A stretch of 64,000 nucleotides of DNA from CAYWEM01 sp964457225 (GTDB lineage: Bacteria > Acidobacteriota > Aminicenantia > UBA2199): contig CAYWEM010000001.1 of NCBI GenBank assembly GCA_964457225.1, positions 310,001 through 374,000 of the forward strand, in the 5' to 3' direction. The notes under the pieces were generated by a model. The model was not told the DNA's origin and made no database searches. It worked only from the letters and a program-made list of their open reading frames with translations. Shown here piece after piece: positions 34,960 to 42,919 of the stretch. Numbering within the stretch: position 1 is the stretch's first letter; each line of letters starts with the position of its first letter. Both the position numbers and the translations under genes were made by a program.

Positions 34960-36267
34960 ATGTCAAAAAAGAATCCTTTCAACCGCCGCCTGTTTCTGAA
35001 AGGCTCGGTGGCCGGCCTGGCCGCCCTGGGCCTGCGCGCCGCCCCACTGGCCGCCGGCCGGGAAGAGCAGCAGGAAAATCCGCCTCCGGCCATCAAGTCG
35101 TTTCGCACCCTGGGCCGCACCGGCTTCAAAGTGTCAGACATCAGCAGCGGTACTTTCGGCAACCCGATGATTCTTGAAGCCCTGCTCGACGCCGGTGTCA
35201 ATTACATCGACACGGCCGAGAGTTACGGAAACCAGAAGAGCATCGGCACTGTGCTGGCCAAGCTGGACCGTAAAAAGATATTCATCACCAGCAAGATGAT
35301 CATGGAAAACGACATCAGCCGGGAAGGGCTGCTGAACCGGGCCAGGAAATGCCTGGAGGAACTACAGACCGATTACCTGGACTGCATGATGGTGCACAGC
35401 CCGGAAAGCCTTGAAATCATGCGTACTCCGACTTTCTTCGAGGCCATGGACCAGCTCAGGCGGGAAGGCCGGGTAAAGTACCTTGGAGTTTCCCATCACG
35501 GTTCCAACTGGCTTAGAGATGAAAAAGTCAGCATGGAAACCATGTTGCTGGCCGCGGTCGAGGACGGCCGCTTCGATGTTTTCCTGCTGGCCTACAATTT
35601 CCTGCAGATGGACATGGGTGACAAGGTGCTGGCCGCCTGCCGTGAAAAAGGAGTCGGAACCACCCTGATGAAGGTCAACCCGGTCGGCAATTACCTGGGC
35701 ATCAAAACCAGGATCGAACAGTGGCGGGAAGAAGGGCGTGACATTCATCCTCTCTATATCGAGGGGCTCGAACGCTACTCGGAAAAAGCCCGCCTGGCCG
35801 AACCTTTCATCGATAAATACAATCTTAAAAAACCGGAAGAAATCCGCGCCGCGGCCGTACGTTTCTGCCTGGCCAACCCGGATGTCAACACGGTCTGCCT
35901 GAGCATCCGCAATTTCGCCGACATGGAACAGATGCTGGCCCTCTCGGGTTCAGTTCCGGCGGAAAGAGATGAAATCCTGCTCGGCGCCTTTCAGGAAGGC
36001 TGCGGCCAGCTTTACTGCCGGCATGCCTGCAATACCTGCGAAGCCTATTGTCCGCAACAGGTTCCGGTAAACCGCATTTTACGCTACAACCACTACTTTG
36101 AAGCCCAGGGCCGGGAAAAATTCGCCATGAGCAAATACGCCCGGCTGAAAAACCACAACGCATCAGCCTGCCTGCAGTGCAGCGGAGTCTGTGAAAAGCA
36201 CTGCCCGCACCAGCTGCCGGTCCAGGGCATGTTGAGCACCGCTCACCTGCGTCTTTCCCTGGCTTAG
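34960..36267 (+). CDS. Tat-exported aldo/keto reductase with C-terminal 4Fe-4S motifs
   Basis: The 435 residues begin with a twin-arginine signal, NRRLFLKGSVAGLAALGL (8-25), so the folded enzyme should be exported. An AKR domain follows (about 46-340) with the catalytic tetrad Asp84, Tyr89, Lys112 and His146. The C-terminus has two ferredoxin-type cysteine clusters: CRHACNTCEAYCP and CLQCSGVCEKHCP. This Fe-S type of AKR is known in anaerobes and is often exported. ATG at 34960 with AAAGGAG five bases upstream; an upstream in-frame ATG at 34849 has no support. It is followed by a strong terminator, so it is a single-gene unit. The substrate is unknown. Confidence 0.9.
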   Translation: MSKKNPFNRRLFLKGSVAGLAALGLRAAPLAAGREEQQENPPPAIKSFRTLGRTGFKVSDISSGTFGNPMILEALLDAGVNYIDTAESYGNQKSIGTVLAKLDRKKIFITSKMIMENDISREGLLNRARKCLEELQTDYLDCMMVHSPESLEIMRTPTFFEAMDQLRREGRVKYLGVSHHGSNWLRDEKVSMETMLLAAVEDGRFDVFLLAYNFLQMDMGDKVLAACREKGVGTTLMKVNPVGNYLGIKTRIEQWREEGRDIHPLYIEGLERYSEKARLAEPFIDKYNLKKPEEIRAAAVRFCLANPDVNTVCLSIRNFADMEQMLALSGSVPAERDEILLGAFQEGCGQLYCRHACNTCEAYCPQQVPVNRILRYNHYFEAQGREKFAMSKYARLKNHNASACLQCSGVCEKHCPHQLPVQGMLSTAHLRLSLA

Positions 36268-36281
36268 TTGATATCCTATCC

Positions 36282-36319
36282 GGGCCGGTTCTCCGTACTC
36301 CTGGGAACCGGTCCTTTTT
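36282..36319 (+). terminator. Rho-independent terminator after the aldo/keto reductase gene
   Basis: A ten-base arm GGGCCGGTTC pairs with GAACCGGTCC (one G-U pair) across a 13-base loop and is followed immediately by five T. Confidence 0.85.
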
Positions 36320-36322
36320 CTG

Positions 36323-36353
36323 TTGAAAAAATACTGGTTTATTGCTATATAAT
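36323..36353 (+). promoter_or_regulatory. Promoter of the M48 peptidase gene, start codon at or next to the transcription start
   Basis: TTGAAA (36323-36328) is 17 bases from TATATA (36346-36351), overlapping TATAAT (36348-36353). The ATG at 36359 is only 5-7 bases past the -10 box and has no ribosome site, so the transcript may be leaderless. Confidence 0.6.
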
Positions 36354-36358
36354 TTCCC

Positions 36359-37843
36359 ATGTACACAACAAAATCTACAATAAAAAATCCCAAAACAAAT
36401 AAAAGAATCATCAGGCCGGCCTCGGCTGCCCCGGGGATCATCCTGCTGGTCATACTTTTGCTTTTACCGGCCTGCACCGTGAATCCCGTAACCGGCAAAA
36501 GAGAGCTGTCACTGATATCGGAAAAAGCAGAAATTGAAATCGGACGCCAGGTTGACCAGGACATCCGCAGGCAATACGGCATCTACGAAAACCCGGCCCT
36601 GCACGATTACGTTAACAACGTCGCCCTGAACCTCCTGCCCTACGTGCACCGTCCCAATTTAACCTACCACTTCGCCGTGCTCGACACCCCGGTGGTGAAT
36701 GCCTTCGCTGCTCCCGGAGGATACATATACGTCACCAGAGGCATACTGGCCCTGATGAACAGTGAAGCCGAGCTGGCCGTGGTACTGGGCCACGAACTCG
36801 GCCACGTCACCGCCCGGCACTCGGTACGCAAAATGAGCGGACTGCTGCTACTCAACCTCGGCCTGGCCGTCGGCAGCCTGCTCAGTGAAGACATCGCCAA
36901 GGTGGCCGGATTCGCTTCCCTCGGAATCCAGGTGCTGTTCCTGAAATTCAGCCGCGACGACGAGTACCAGGCCGATGCCCTGGGCCTTGAATACGCCCGC
37001 AAGGGCGGCTACCGTCCCAGGGAAATGATGACCTTCTTCTCTTCTTTGCAGAAAATGAGCGAAAAGGGAGGCGGTCACAGGCTTCCGACTTTTCTCTCCA
37101 CGCACCCCCTTACTGCGAACCGCATCAAGCGCGTCGGCGAACAGGTCAGCCCGGCGGACGACAACTTGCCGGTCAGGCAGGACAATTACATGAAACAGAT
37201 CAACGGCATGGTTTTCGGCACCGATCCCCGCCAGGGCTATGCCGAGGCGGGAGCCTTCTATCATCCCGACCTCGCTTTCAGTTTCAGAATTCCAGACGGC
37301 TGGGAACTGCAAAACACGCCCCAGCAGGTTTACCTGGCCGCTGCCGACGGCGAGGCGGCACTGGTGCTGCGGGTCAGTGAAAGCAGCGGCAACCTCAAAG
37401 ATCATCTCAAGGAAAACCTGGCCGGCCTCAATCAACCAGTCCTGCTGAACGAAAGGCAGTTGAACATCAACGGCCTGAATTCCTTGCAGCATTTCTACCA
37501 GGTAGCCGAGCAGAACAGTAACCTGGACCTGCAGATCACCGCCATCCGCAAAGAAAAAATGATCTATTCCTTCCTGGCCGTTACACCCCAGGGAGCATTC
37601 CAAAAACATGAAAAGTCATTATCAGCAATGATCAGTTCGTTCAGCCCTCTTCGTGACCGCGGACACCTGCAGCGCCGACCGCTGCGCCTGGTCACCACCC
37701 GGGCTCCTGGAGGCAGAAGCCTGGAATCGATATTCGAGCAATCCGGAATTCCCAGGACCGTCTGGCCGCATCTGGCTGATCTGAACGGAATCGACCCAAA
37801 AAGTGTACCCGCCTCGAACAGCTGGGTAAAACTGGCCCGCTGA
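36359..37843 (+). CDS. Lipoprotein M48-family metallopeptidase (BepA/YfgC-like)
   Basis: The 494 residues carry a lipoprotein signal with the lipobox ending at Cys39 (LLLPACTVNPVTG), preceded by an unusually long basic N-terminus. The peptidase domain has HELGH (145-149) and a downstream Glu in DDEYQADALGLEYA, giving the usual HExxH plus Glu zinc site, and STHPLTANRI. From about 290 on comes a beta-type domain, and the last 50 residues (RSLESIFEQSG to SWVKL) resemble a divergent LysM-like motif. The family handles misfolded outer-membrane proteins in the periplasm. A later in-frame start would lose the lipoprotein signal. Confidence 0.9.
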   Translation: MYTTKSTIKNPKTNKRIIRPASAAPGIILLVILLLLPACTVNPVTGKRELSLISEKAEIEIGRQVDQDIRRQYGIYENPALHDYVNNVALNLLPYVHRPNLTYHFAVLDTPVVNAFAAPGGYIYVTRGILALMNSEAELAVVLGHELGHVTARHSVRKMSGLLLLNLGLAVGSLLSEDIAKVAGFASLGIQVLFLKFSRDDEYQADALGLEYARKGGYRPREMMTFFSSLQKMSEKGGGHRLPTFLSTHPLTANRIKRVGEQVSPADDNLPVRQDNYMKQINGMVFGTDPRQGYAEAGAFYHPDLAFSFRIPDGWELQNTPQQVYLAAADGEAALVLRVSESSGNLKDHLKENLAGLNQPVLLNERQLNINGLNSLQHFYQVAEQNSNLDLQITAIRKEKMIYSFLAVTPQGAFQKHEKSLSAMISSFSPLRDRGHLQRRPLRLVTTRAPGGRSLESIFEQSGIPRTVWPHLADLNGIDPKSVPASNSWVKLAR

Positions 37844-38007
37844 CAGATTTTCCGGTTTCGCGCAGCCAGGCTCGAGTTCCGGGTTTTGTTGCCAGGTTCC
37901 GGCGAAAATGTTATTATTAAAACCAAAATGACCAGAGCCATGTCGATCCTTCCGAACCAGGCCCGTCATGAAACGGAGTTTTGCCCTCTCAAGCCGGAGA
38001 AGATTCC

Positions 38008-38925
38008 ATGAAGACCGTAATGCCTGATAACACAAGGCTCTACATATCATCACTGCGGCTTGAACGCTGGCCGCGGAGCCTGGCCATTATCCCCGGAGCC
38101 GCGGCTGCCCTGGTTCTTTACCAAGAAAGCCTGGCCGGGATTATCGGTTCGCTTCAAATCCCAGGTTTGATCCTGGCCTTTTTCCTGACCTGGCTGATCT
38201 CCAGCGCCAATTACATAGTCAATGAAATAACAGATGCTCCTTTTGATGCCTTTCATCCGGCCAAAAAAAACCGCCCGCTGGTCGACGGCCGAATATCAAG
38301 ACTGCCTTTGGCTCTTTTGGGCCTTTTCTTCATCGCCCTGGCCCTGGCCCTGGCCCTGGCCTGTTTCAAACGCGAGCTGGTTCTCTCTCTGCTGGCTCTT
38401 TTTCTGGCCGGCCTGGCCTACAACGTACCTCCGGTGAGAATCAAGGACCTGCCCTACCTCGATTCAACCCTGGAGTCGGCCAACAACCCGATTCGTTTCA
38501 TGATAGGCTGGTATGTAATTGCCGCCGATTTTCCCCCGCTATCCCTGCTGGTTTCCTGGTGGGCTTTCGGCAATTTCCTGATGATCGGAAAAAGGGTTGC
38601 CGAAAAGAAATTTCTGACCGACTCGGAATCAGCGGGGTACCGTAAATCGCTGATCCGCTCAACCGTATCCGGACTTCTTTTTTTCATGATCGCCAACTCA
38701 GTTCTTTTCCTGGCCACCTTCACCGTGTTCGCACTGCAGGCCGGCTTGATCACCATTCTTTATGCCCTGCCCTTCGTGATCGCCTATCTTGCTTTTTTCA
38801 TCTGGAAATCAATCCAGGACCAGGAAACAGCCGAAGAACCGGAAAAGCTTTTTAAAAACCCGTTTTTTGCCTTTTATACCGTGTTTCTGGCCGTTCTTTT
38901 CCTGGTGGCATTTCTGTTGCGGTGA
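38008..38925 (+). CDS. UbiA-family prenyltransferase
   Basis: A 305-residue membrane protein with about eight segments. The first Asp-rich motif is NYIVNEITDAPFDAFHP followed by KKNRPLVDGR, and the second is around KDLPYLDSTLESANNPIRFMIGW. This pattern fits the branch that uses polyprenyl or phosphoribosyl substrates (DPPR-synthase-like) more than the quinone branch, but the substrate cannot be fixed. ATG at 38008 has GGAG eight bases upstream. It overlaps the MgtC-like gene by 4 bp (GTGA). A short hexamer repeat of GCCCTG lies inside the gene (38335-38358). Confidence 0.87.
   Translation: MKTVMPDNTRLYISSLRLERWPRSLAIIPGAAAALVLYQESLAGIIGSLQIPGLILAFFLTWLISSANYIVNEITDAPFDAFHPAKKNRPLVDGRISRLPLALLGLFFIALALALALACFKRELVLSLLALFLAGLAYNVPPVRIKDLPYLDSTLESANNPIRFMIGWYVIAADFPPLSLLVSWWAFGNFLMIGKRVAEKKFLTDSESAGYRKSLIRSTVSGLLFFMIANSVLFLATFTVFALQAGLITILYALPFVIAYLAFFIWKSIQDQETAEEPEKLFKNPFFAFYTVFLAVLFLVAFLLR
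38335..38358 (+). repeat. Tandem GCCCTG hexamer, four copies
   Basis: Four perfect copies encode alternating Ala and Leu in a membrane helix of the UbiA-like protein. Loss or gain of copies would keep the frame. Confidence 0.7.
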
Positions 38926-39566
38926 ATTCAATGCCCGAGGCTTTCCTGCTGAAAATCCTGCTGGCCGCCGCCCTGGGAGCCACCATCGGCCTGGAAAGGG
39001 AACTGGCCCAGAAAGAAGCCGGCCTGCGCACCAACATCCTGATCGCCGTCGGCAGCACCCTGTTGACCGTTATATCCCAGCAGATCAACGACGGCGATCC
39101 GGCCAGGATCAGCGCCCAGATAGTCACCGGAATCGGTTTCATCGGCGCCGGAGCCATAATCCAGGCCCGGCGGGCCGTGCAAGGCATAACCACGGCGGCC
39201 ACCATCTGGATGGTAGCCGGTATCGGCATTGCCGTGGGTTATGGTCTCTATCTGCCGGCTTTCCTGGTCACACTGCTGGCTGTAATCGTGCTGACCCTGC
39301 TCAGACTCCCGAGCCGACTCTTCTCCGTCTCCCAGAAAAACAACGTGTATCAGGTCAGGACCGAAGCGGGAACAGTCGTTCTGCTCGACATCAAGCAAAT
39401 CATGGCTGAACTGGGAATCAAACCGCTGCACCTTGCAATCAACAAAAAAGATCGGCTTTTTGACCTGGAAATAGTGTTCAACGCCTCGGAAAACAAAAAC
39501 CGCCTGTTCCTGGAACGCCTGCTGCAATTGAAGGAAATCCTGGAAATAACCAATGACCATTTATGA
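38922..39566 (+). CDS. MgtC/SapB-family membrane protein
   Basis: The 214 residues contain the family signature: LGATIGLERELAQKEAGLRTNILIAVGSTLLT, then GIGFIGAGAI and VQGITTAATIWMVAGIGIAVG, with about four membrane segments and a C-terminal ACT-like soluble domain (about 140-214). The GTG start overlaps the upstream stop (GTGA); an ATG at 38931 is an alternative. Members are linked to magnesium-limited growth and envelope stress in other bacteria; the role here is unknown. Confidence 0.9.
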   Translation: MNSMPEAFLLKILLAAALGATIGLERELAQKEAGLRTNILIAVGSTLLTVISQQINDGDPARISAQIVTGIGFIGAGAIIQARRAVQGITTAATIWMVAGIGIAVGYGLYLPAFLVTLLAVIVLTLLRLPSRLFSVSQKNNVYQVRTEAGTVVLLDIKQIMAELGIKPLHLAINKKDRLFDLEIVFNASENKNRLFLERLLQLKEILEITNDHL

Positions 39567-39600
39567 TTCAAGACGGCCGACCGGCCAAAAGATCCGCGCC

Positions 39601-39618
39601 CGGCCTGTTTTCAGGCCG
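39601..39618 (+). other. Perfect 7-bp hairpin ahead of the dipeptidase ribosome site
   Basis: CGGCCTG and CAGGCCG arms with a TTTT loop lie 14 bases before the AGGAGG of the next gene. There is no following T-run, so it may affect translation or RNA stability rather than termination. Confidence 0.4.
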
Positions 39619-39642
39619 ACATCAACAAGCCTAGGAGGTTTT

Positions 39643-41328
39643 ATGAAAGTTTTTTACAAAGTCTGCGGGGTATTGATCGCCCTGCTCCTTTTCTCCCAGC
39701 CCGCCATTGAGGCCTGCACCAATTTTCTGATCACCAGGGGCGCCAGCCTTGACGGATCGACCATGGTGACCTATACGGCCGACTCCCACGTTCTTTTCGG
39801 GGAACTGTACTTCACCCCGGCCGGTCGGCACATAGAGGGCAGTCCCCTGCGTGTTTTCGAATGGGACACCGGGAAATACCTGGGTGACATCAAGCAGGTG
39901 GCTTCCACCTACAGCGTAGTCGGCAACATGAACGAGCATCAGCTGGTGATCGGAGAAACTACTTTCGGCGGCCGTCGCGGGCTTCATGATCCGAAAGGAA
40001 TTATCGATTACGGTAGCCTGATGTACCTGGCCCTGCAGCGGGCCAAAACGGCCCGCGAAGCGATCCGGGTCATGACCGACCTGGTCAGGGAGTACGGTTA
40101 TTACAGTTCGGGTGAATCTTTTTCCATTGCCGACGCCAATGAGGTCTGGATAATGGAAATGATCGGCAAAGGCCCGGAAAACAAGGGCGCGGTCTGGGTC
40201 GCCCGGCGTGTTCCCGAAGGATATATTTCCGCCCATGCCAACCAGGCCCGCATCCGCCAGTTCCCCCTGGCCAACGGCCGCACTTCGATCACCTGTAAAG
40301 ACATTTCACTGATAAACAACCCCAGGATTGAAACTGTCTACGCCCACGACACCATCGAATTCGCCCGTAGCCAGGAATACTTTGCCGGCCCGGATCAGGA
40401 ATTCAGTTTCACCGATGCCTATGCCCCCCTGAGCTTCGGCGGCCTGCGCTTTTGTGAAGCCCGTGTCTGGAGCATGTTCCGCCGCGCGGCGCCAAGCCTG
40501 AACATTTCCCCTGATTTCGCCATGGGCGTGGCCGGAGCCGAGCCCATGCCCCTGTGGATCAAGCCCGACAAGAAGCTTTCCGTACGCGATGTCATGGAAC
40601 TGCTGCGTGACCATTTCCAGGATTCGGAAATGGACCTGACCGTGGGCATCGATGCCGGCCCATATGGCCTGCCCTATCGCTGGCGGCCGCTGACCTGGAA
40701 AGTCGATGAAGAGGAATACTTCAACGAAAGAGCCACCTCGACCCAGCAGACCGGCTTCTCCTTCGTCTCGCAATCCCGTTCCTGGCTGCCTGATCCAATC
40801 GGCGGCGTACTCTGGTTCGGCGTTGACGACACCTATTCTACCGTTTACATGCCGATGTACTGCGGCATCAGGGAGGTTCCGAAAAGCCTGGCCGTCGGCA
40901 CGGCTGATTTTGATCGTTTTTCCTGGGATTCGGCATTCTGGGTCTTCAATTTCGTGGCCAACTGGGCCTATTCCCGCTACCAGGACATGATCCAGGACAT
41001 CCAGATTGTGCAGCGTGAACTCGAAGGAGCTTTCCTGGCCCGTCAGCCGGAAATCGACCAGGCAGCCCTGCAGCTTTTCAAATCGGCTCCGGAACTGGCC
41101 CGGGATTACCTGACCGCCTATTCTATCAAGCAGGCGGAAATGACCACCAGGCGCTGGAAGGAACTGGGTGAACACCTGATCTGGAAATACCTTGACGGCA
41201 ACGTACGCAATGAACTGGGCAAGGTAACCCATCCCGGGTATCCCGATTCCTGGCAGCGCCGGATCATAAAGGAACGCGGTGATCACTACCGGGTGAAAAA
41301 AGTCCAGCAGGAAACGGAACGCCCCTGA
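39643..41328 (+). CDS. Exported C69-family dipeptidase
   Basis: The 561 residues have a signal peptide that should be cut before Cys25 (IEACTNFLITRGASLDGS), making Cys the N-terminal nucleophile of an Ntn-fold dipeptidase. Other family segments are GYYSSGESFSIADANEVWIMEMIGKGP, VWVARRVPEGYISAHANQARI and the C-terminal four-helix-like part. It would hydrolyse dipeptides in the periplasm. ATG at 39643 follows AGGAGG by 6 bases; the frame upstream has no support. Its TGA overlaps the proposed start of rdgB. Confidence 0.93.
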   Translation: MKVFYKVCGVLIALLLFSQPAIEACTNFLITRGASLDGSTMVTYTADSHVLFGELYFTPAGRHIEGSPLRVFEWDTGKYLGDIKQVASTYSVVGNMNEHQLVIGETTFGGRRGLHDPKGIIDYGSLMYLALQRAKTAREAIRVMTDLVREYGYYSSGESFSIADANEVWIMEMIGKGPENKGAVWVARRVPEGYISAHANQARIRQFPLANGRTSITCKDISLINNPRIETVYAHDTIEFARSQEYFAGPDQEFSFTDAYAPLSFGGLRFCEARVWSMFRRAAPSLNISPDFAMGVAGAEPMPLWIKPDKKLSVRDVMELLRDHFQDSEMDLTVGIDAGPYGLPYRWRPLTWKVDEEEYFNERATSTQQTGFSFVSQSRSWLPDPIGGVLWFGVDDTYSTVYMPMYCGIREVPKSLAVGTADFDRFSWDSAFWVFNFVANWAYSRYQDMIQDIQIVQRELEGAFLARQPEIDQAALQLFKSAPELARDYLTAYSIKQAEMTTRRWKELGEHLIWKYLDGNVRNELGKVTHPGYPDSWQRRIIKERGDHYRVKKVQQETERP

Positions 41329-41960
41329 AGCATTCAGACGAGGAAAGCTTTTCCGAAAACCGGCCGGGCCTGGTCATAGCCACCTTCAACCAGGCCAAGA
41401 AGAGGGAGATCGAGGCCCGGCTGGCTTTCCTGGACCGTAACCTGCAGGTCTATTCCCTGGCTGAAGCCGGAATCAACAGTATCGCCCCGGAAAAAGGGCG
41501 CAGTTTCAGGGCCAATGCCTGCCAGAAAGCGCTTTTCTACAGCAGGCTGACTGACATAGCGGTTCTGGCCGATGACTCAGGATTGGAAGTGGCCGCCCTC
41601 AAAGGCCGGCCCGGGATTTTTTCGGCCCGATACGCCGGCCCGGAATCAAGCCCGGCAGAATGCCTGGAAAAGGTTTTACTGGAAATGACCGGCCGGGAAA
41701 ACCGCGCCTGCCGCTTTGTCGCCGTACTGGCCCTGGCCCGCCGGGGGGTGCTGCTCAGGACTTTTCGCGGAGTCGTCGATGGCTTGCTGACCACCGAGGC
41801 CCGGGGCAGCCGGGGCTTCGGTTATGACCCGGTTTTTTTCTATCCCCAGGCCGGCCGGACTTTCGCTGAAATGAGCCCGGCTGAAAAAAACGAAGTATCG
41901 CATCGCTCCAGGGCCCTGCAGTCTTTCCTGCGTTATGTCGACCGCGATCATCCCTGGTAG
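41325..41960 (+). CDS. rdgB: Non-canonical purine NTP pyrophosphatase RdgB/HAM1, apparent CTG start
   Basis: The enzyme cleaves dITP and XTP to keep them out of DNA. The 211-residue frame has the family features: LVIATFNQAKKREIEARL near the N-terminus, the ADDSGLEV motif, GIFSARYAG, and the C-terminal GFGYDPVFFYPQAG with FAEMSPAEKNEVSHRSRAL. The frame between the in-frame stop at 41280 and the conserved N-terminal strand has no ATG, GTG or TTG. The best candidate is a CTG at 41325 that overlaps the previous stop as CTGA, the same layout as the GTGA and ATGA junctions elsewhere here, with AGGAAA about ten bases before it. An ATG at 41875 or a TTG at 41583 would remove most of the active site. 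Confidence 0.88.
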   Translation: MKHSDEESFSENRPGLVIATFNQAKKREIEARLAFLDRNLQVYSLAEAGINSIAPEKGRSFRANACQKALFYSRLTDIAVLADDSGLEVAALKGRPGIFSARYAGPESSPAECLEKVLLEMTGRENRACRFVAVLALARRGVLLRTFRGVVDGLLTTEARGSRGFGYDPVFFYPQAGRTFAEMSPAEKNEVSHRSRALQSFLRYVDRDHPW

Positions 41961-42009
41961 AACTTATCTTTTTTTCAGTTTTGTATTATCATAGCCGGCA
42001 GGAGGAACA

Positions 42010-42522
42010 ATGAACCTGGCCGACTTTATCCGCGATGTGCCGGATTTCCCGGTTCCCGGAATAGTATTCAAGGACATAACCACTCTGATGCAGAACGGAG
42101 AGGCTTTTCGCTATGCCGCCAACCAGATTCTGGGGCGGTATCTTGACCAGAAAATCGACAAGGTACTGGGGATTGAATCACGCGGTTTCATATTCGGGGC
42201 CATCGTAGCCTATAAACTGGGCTGCGGTTTCATTCCGGCGCGCAAGCCCGGGAAACTGCCGGCTGAGGCCTTACGGGAAGACTATGAACTGGAATACGGT
42301 ACCGCCGCCCTGGAAATTCATGCCGATGCCATCAAAGCAGGAGAAAGAGTGTTGATAGTCGACGATCTGCTGGCCACCGGCGGCACACTTCAGGCCGCGG
42401 TCAAACTGGTCGAAAGGCTCGGCGGCCGGGTCGCGGCCATAGAATGCCTGATCGAACTGCAATTCCTGAAAGGCCGTGAGAAATTGGCCGGTCACCAGTT
42501 GCACTCGACCCTGGTCTACTGA
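42010..42522 (+). CDS. apt: Adenine phosphoribosyltransferase
   Basis: Apt salvages adenine to AMP using PRPP. The 170 residues match the family length and show FPVPGIVFKDITTLMQN, GIESRGFIFG, FIPARKPGKLP, the EYGTAALEIH strand and the PRPP loop VLIVDDLLATGGT, with a LIELxFLKGREKL-type end. AGGAGG lies just upstream of the ATG. It sits after rdgB, both purine-related. Confidence 0.96.
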   Translation: MNLADFIRDVPDFPVPGIVFKDITTLMQNGEAFRYAANQILGRYLDQKIDKVLGIESRGFIFGAIVAYKLGCGFIPARKPGKLPAEALREDYELEYGTAALEIHADAIKAGERVLIVDDLLATGGTLQAAVKLVERLGGRVAAIECLIELQFLKGREKLAGHQLHSTLVY

Positions 42523-42529
42523 AGGACTT

Positions 42530-42919
42530 ATGCTGAGCATCCTGTTTCTGCTGCTGACGGTGACCGAGCATTACCTGCTCATGCAGCCGATTGAGGAAGT
42601 GCTCTGGCAGAGAAACCAAGCCAGCCTGGCAGCCATCTGCCAGGAGAAACTGACGGTGGAACTGGAAGAACCCTTCGCCATTTCCGGCCATTTACCCCGA
42701 AGATACTTCGCCTTCCTCTTCCATGAACGCTATGATTCTCTTAAACTGATCCGGATTGAATGGGGTTCCCTGCACATTGAAGACGAAATTGCCCTGCAAT
42801 CACTGAACGTCATGCTTGACCACCGGGTCTCCGGGCAGACCATTGCCTACAAGTTCATTTTTTTCATGAAAAAGGATCAGGAATGGAAACTGTTCCATCT
42901 CCGCGGCATGCGCTTCTGA
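42530..42919 (+). CDS. Hypothetical small exported or membrane-anchored protein
   Basis: A 129-residue protein with one hydrophobic N-terminal segment (MLSILFLLLTV). The rest is a compact alpha/beta domain ending KFIFFMKKDQEWKLFHLRGMRF, which recalls the last strands of small NTF2-like domains of the DUF4783 sort, though I am not sure. GAAGGA precedes the ATG. The last 37 bases overlap the start of the histidine kinase gene, so the two are probably translated together and the protein could act with it. Confidence 0.7.
   Translation: MLSILFLLLTVTEHYLLMQPIEEVLWQRNQASLAAICQEKLTVELEEPFAISGHLPRRYFAFLFHERYDSLKLIRIEWGSLHIEDEIALQSLNVMLDHRVSGQTIAYKFIFFMKKDQEWKLFHLRGMRF

Noticed and set aside
40306..41286. 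Minus-strand open frame of 326 codons over the C69 dipeptidase
   Set aside because: Antisense to a well-supported enzyme gene, no motif, no ribosome site.
41583..41960. Short rdgB gene starting at TTG 41583
   Set aside because: It would remove the substrate-binding N-terminal strand and the ADDSGLE motif, both encoded in frame just upstream.
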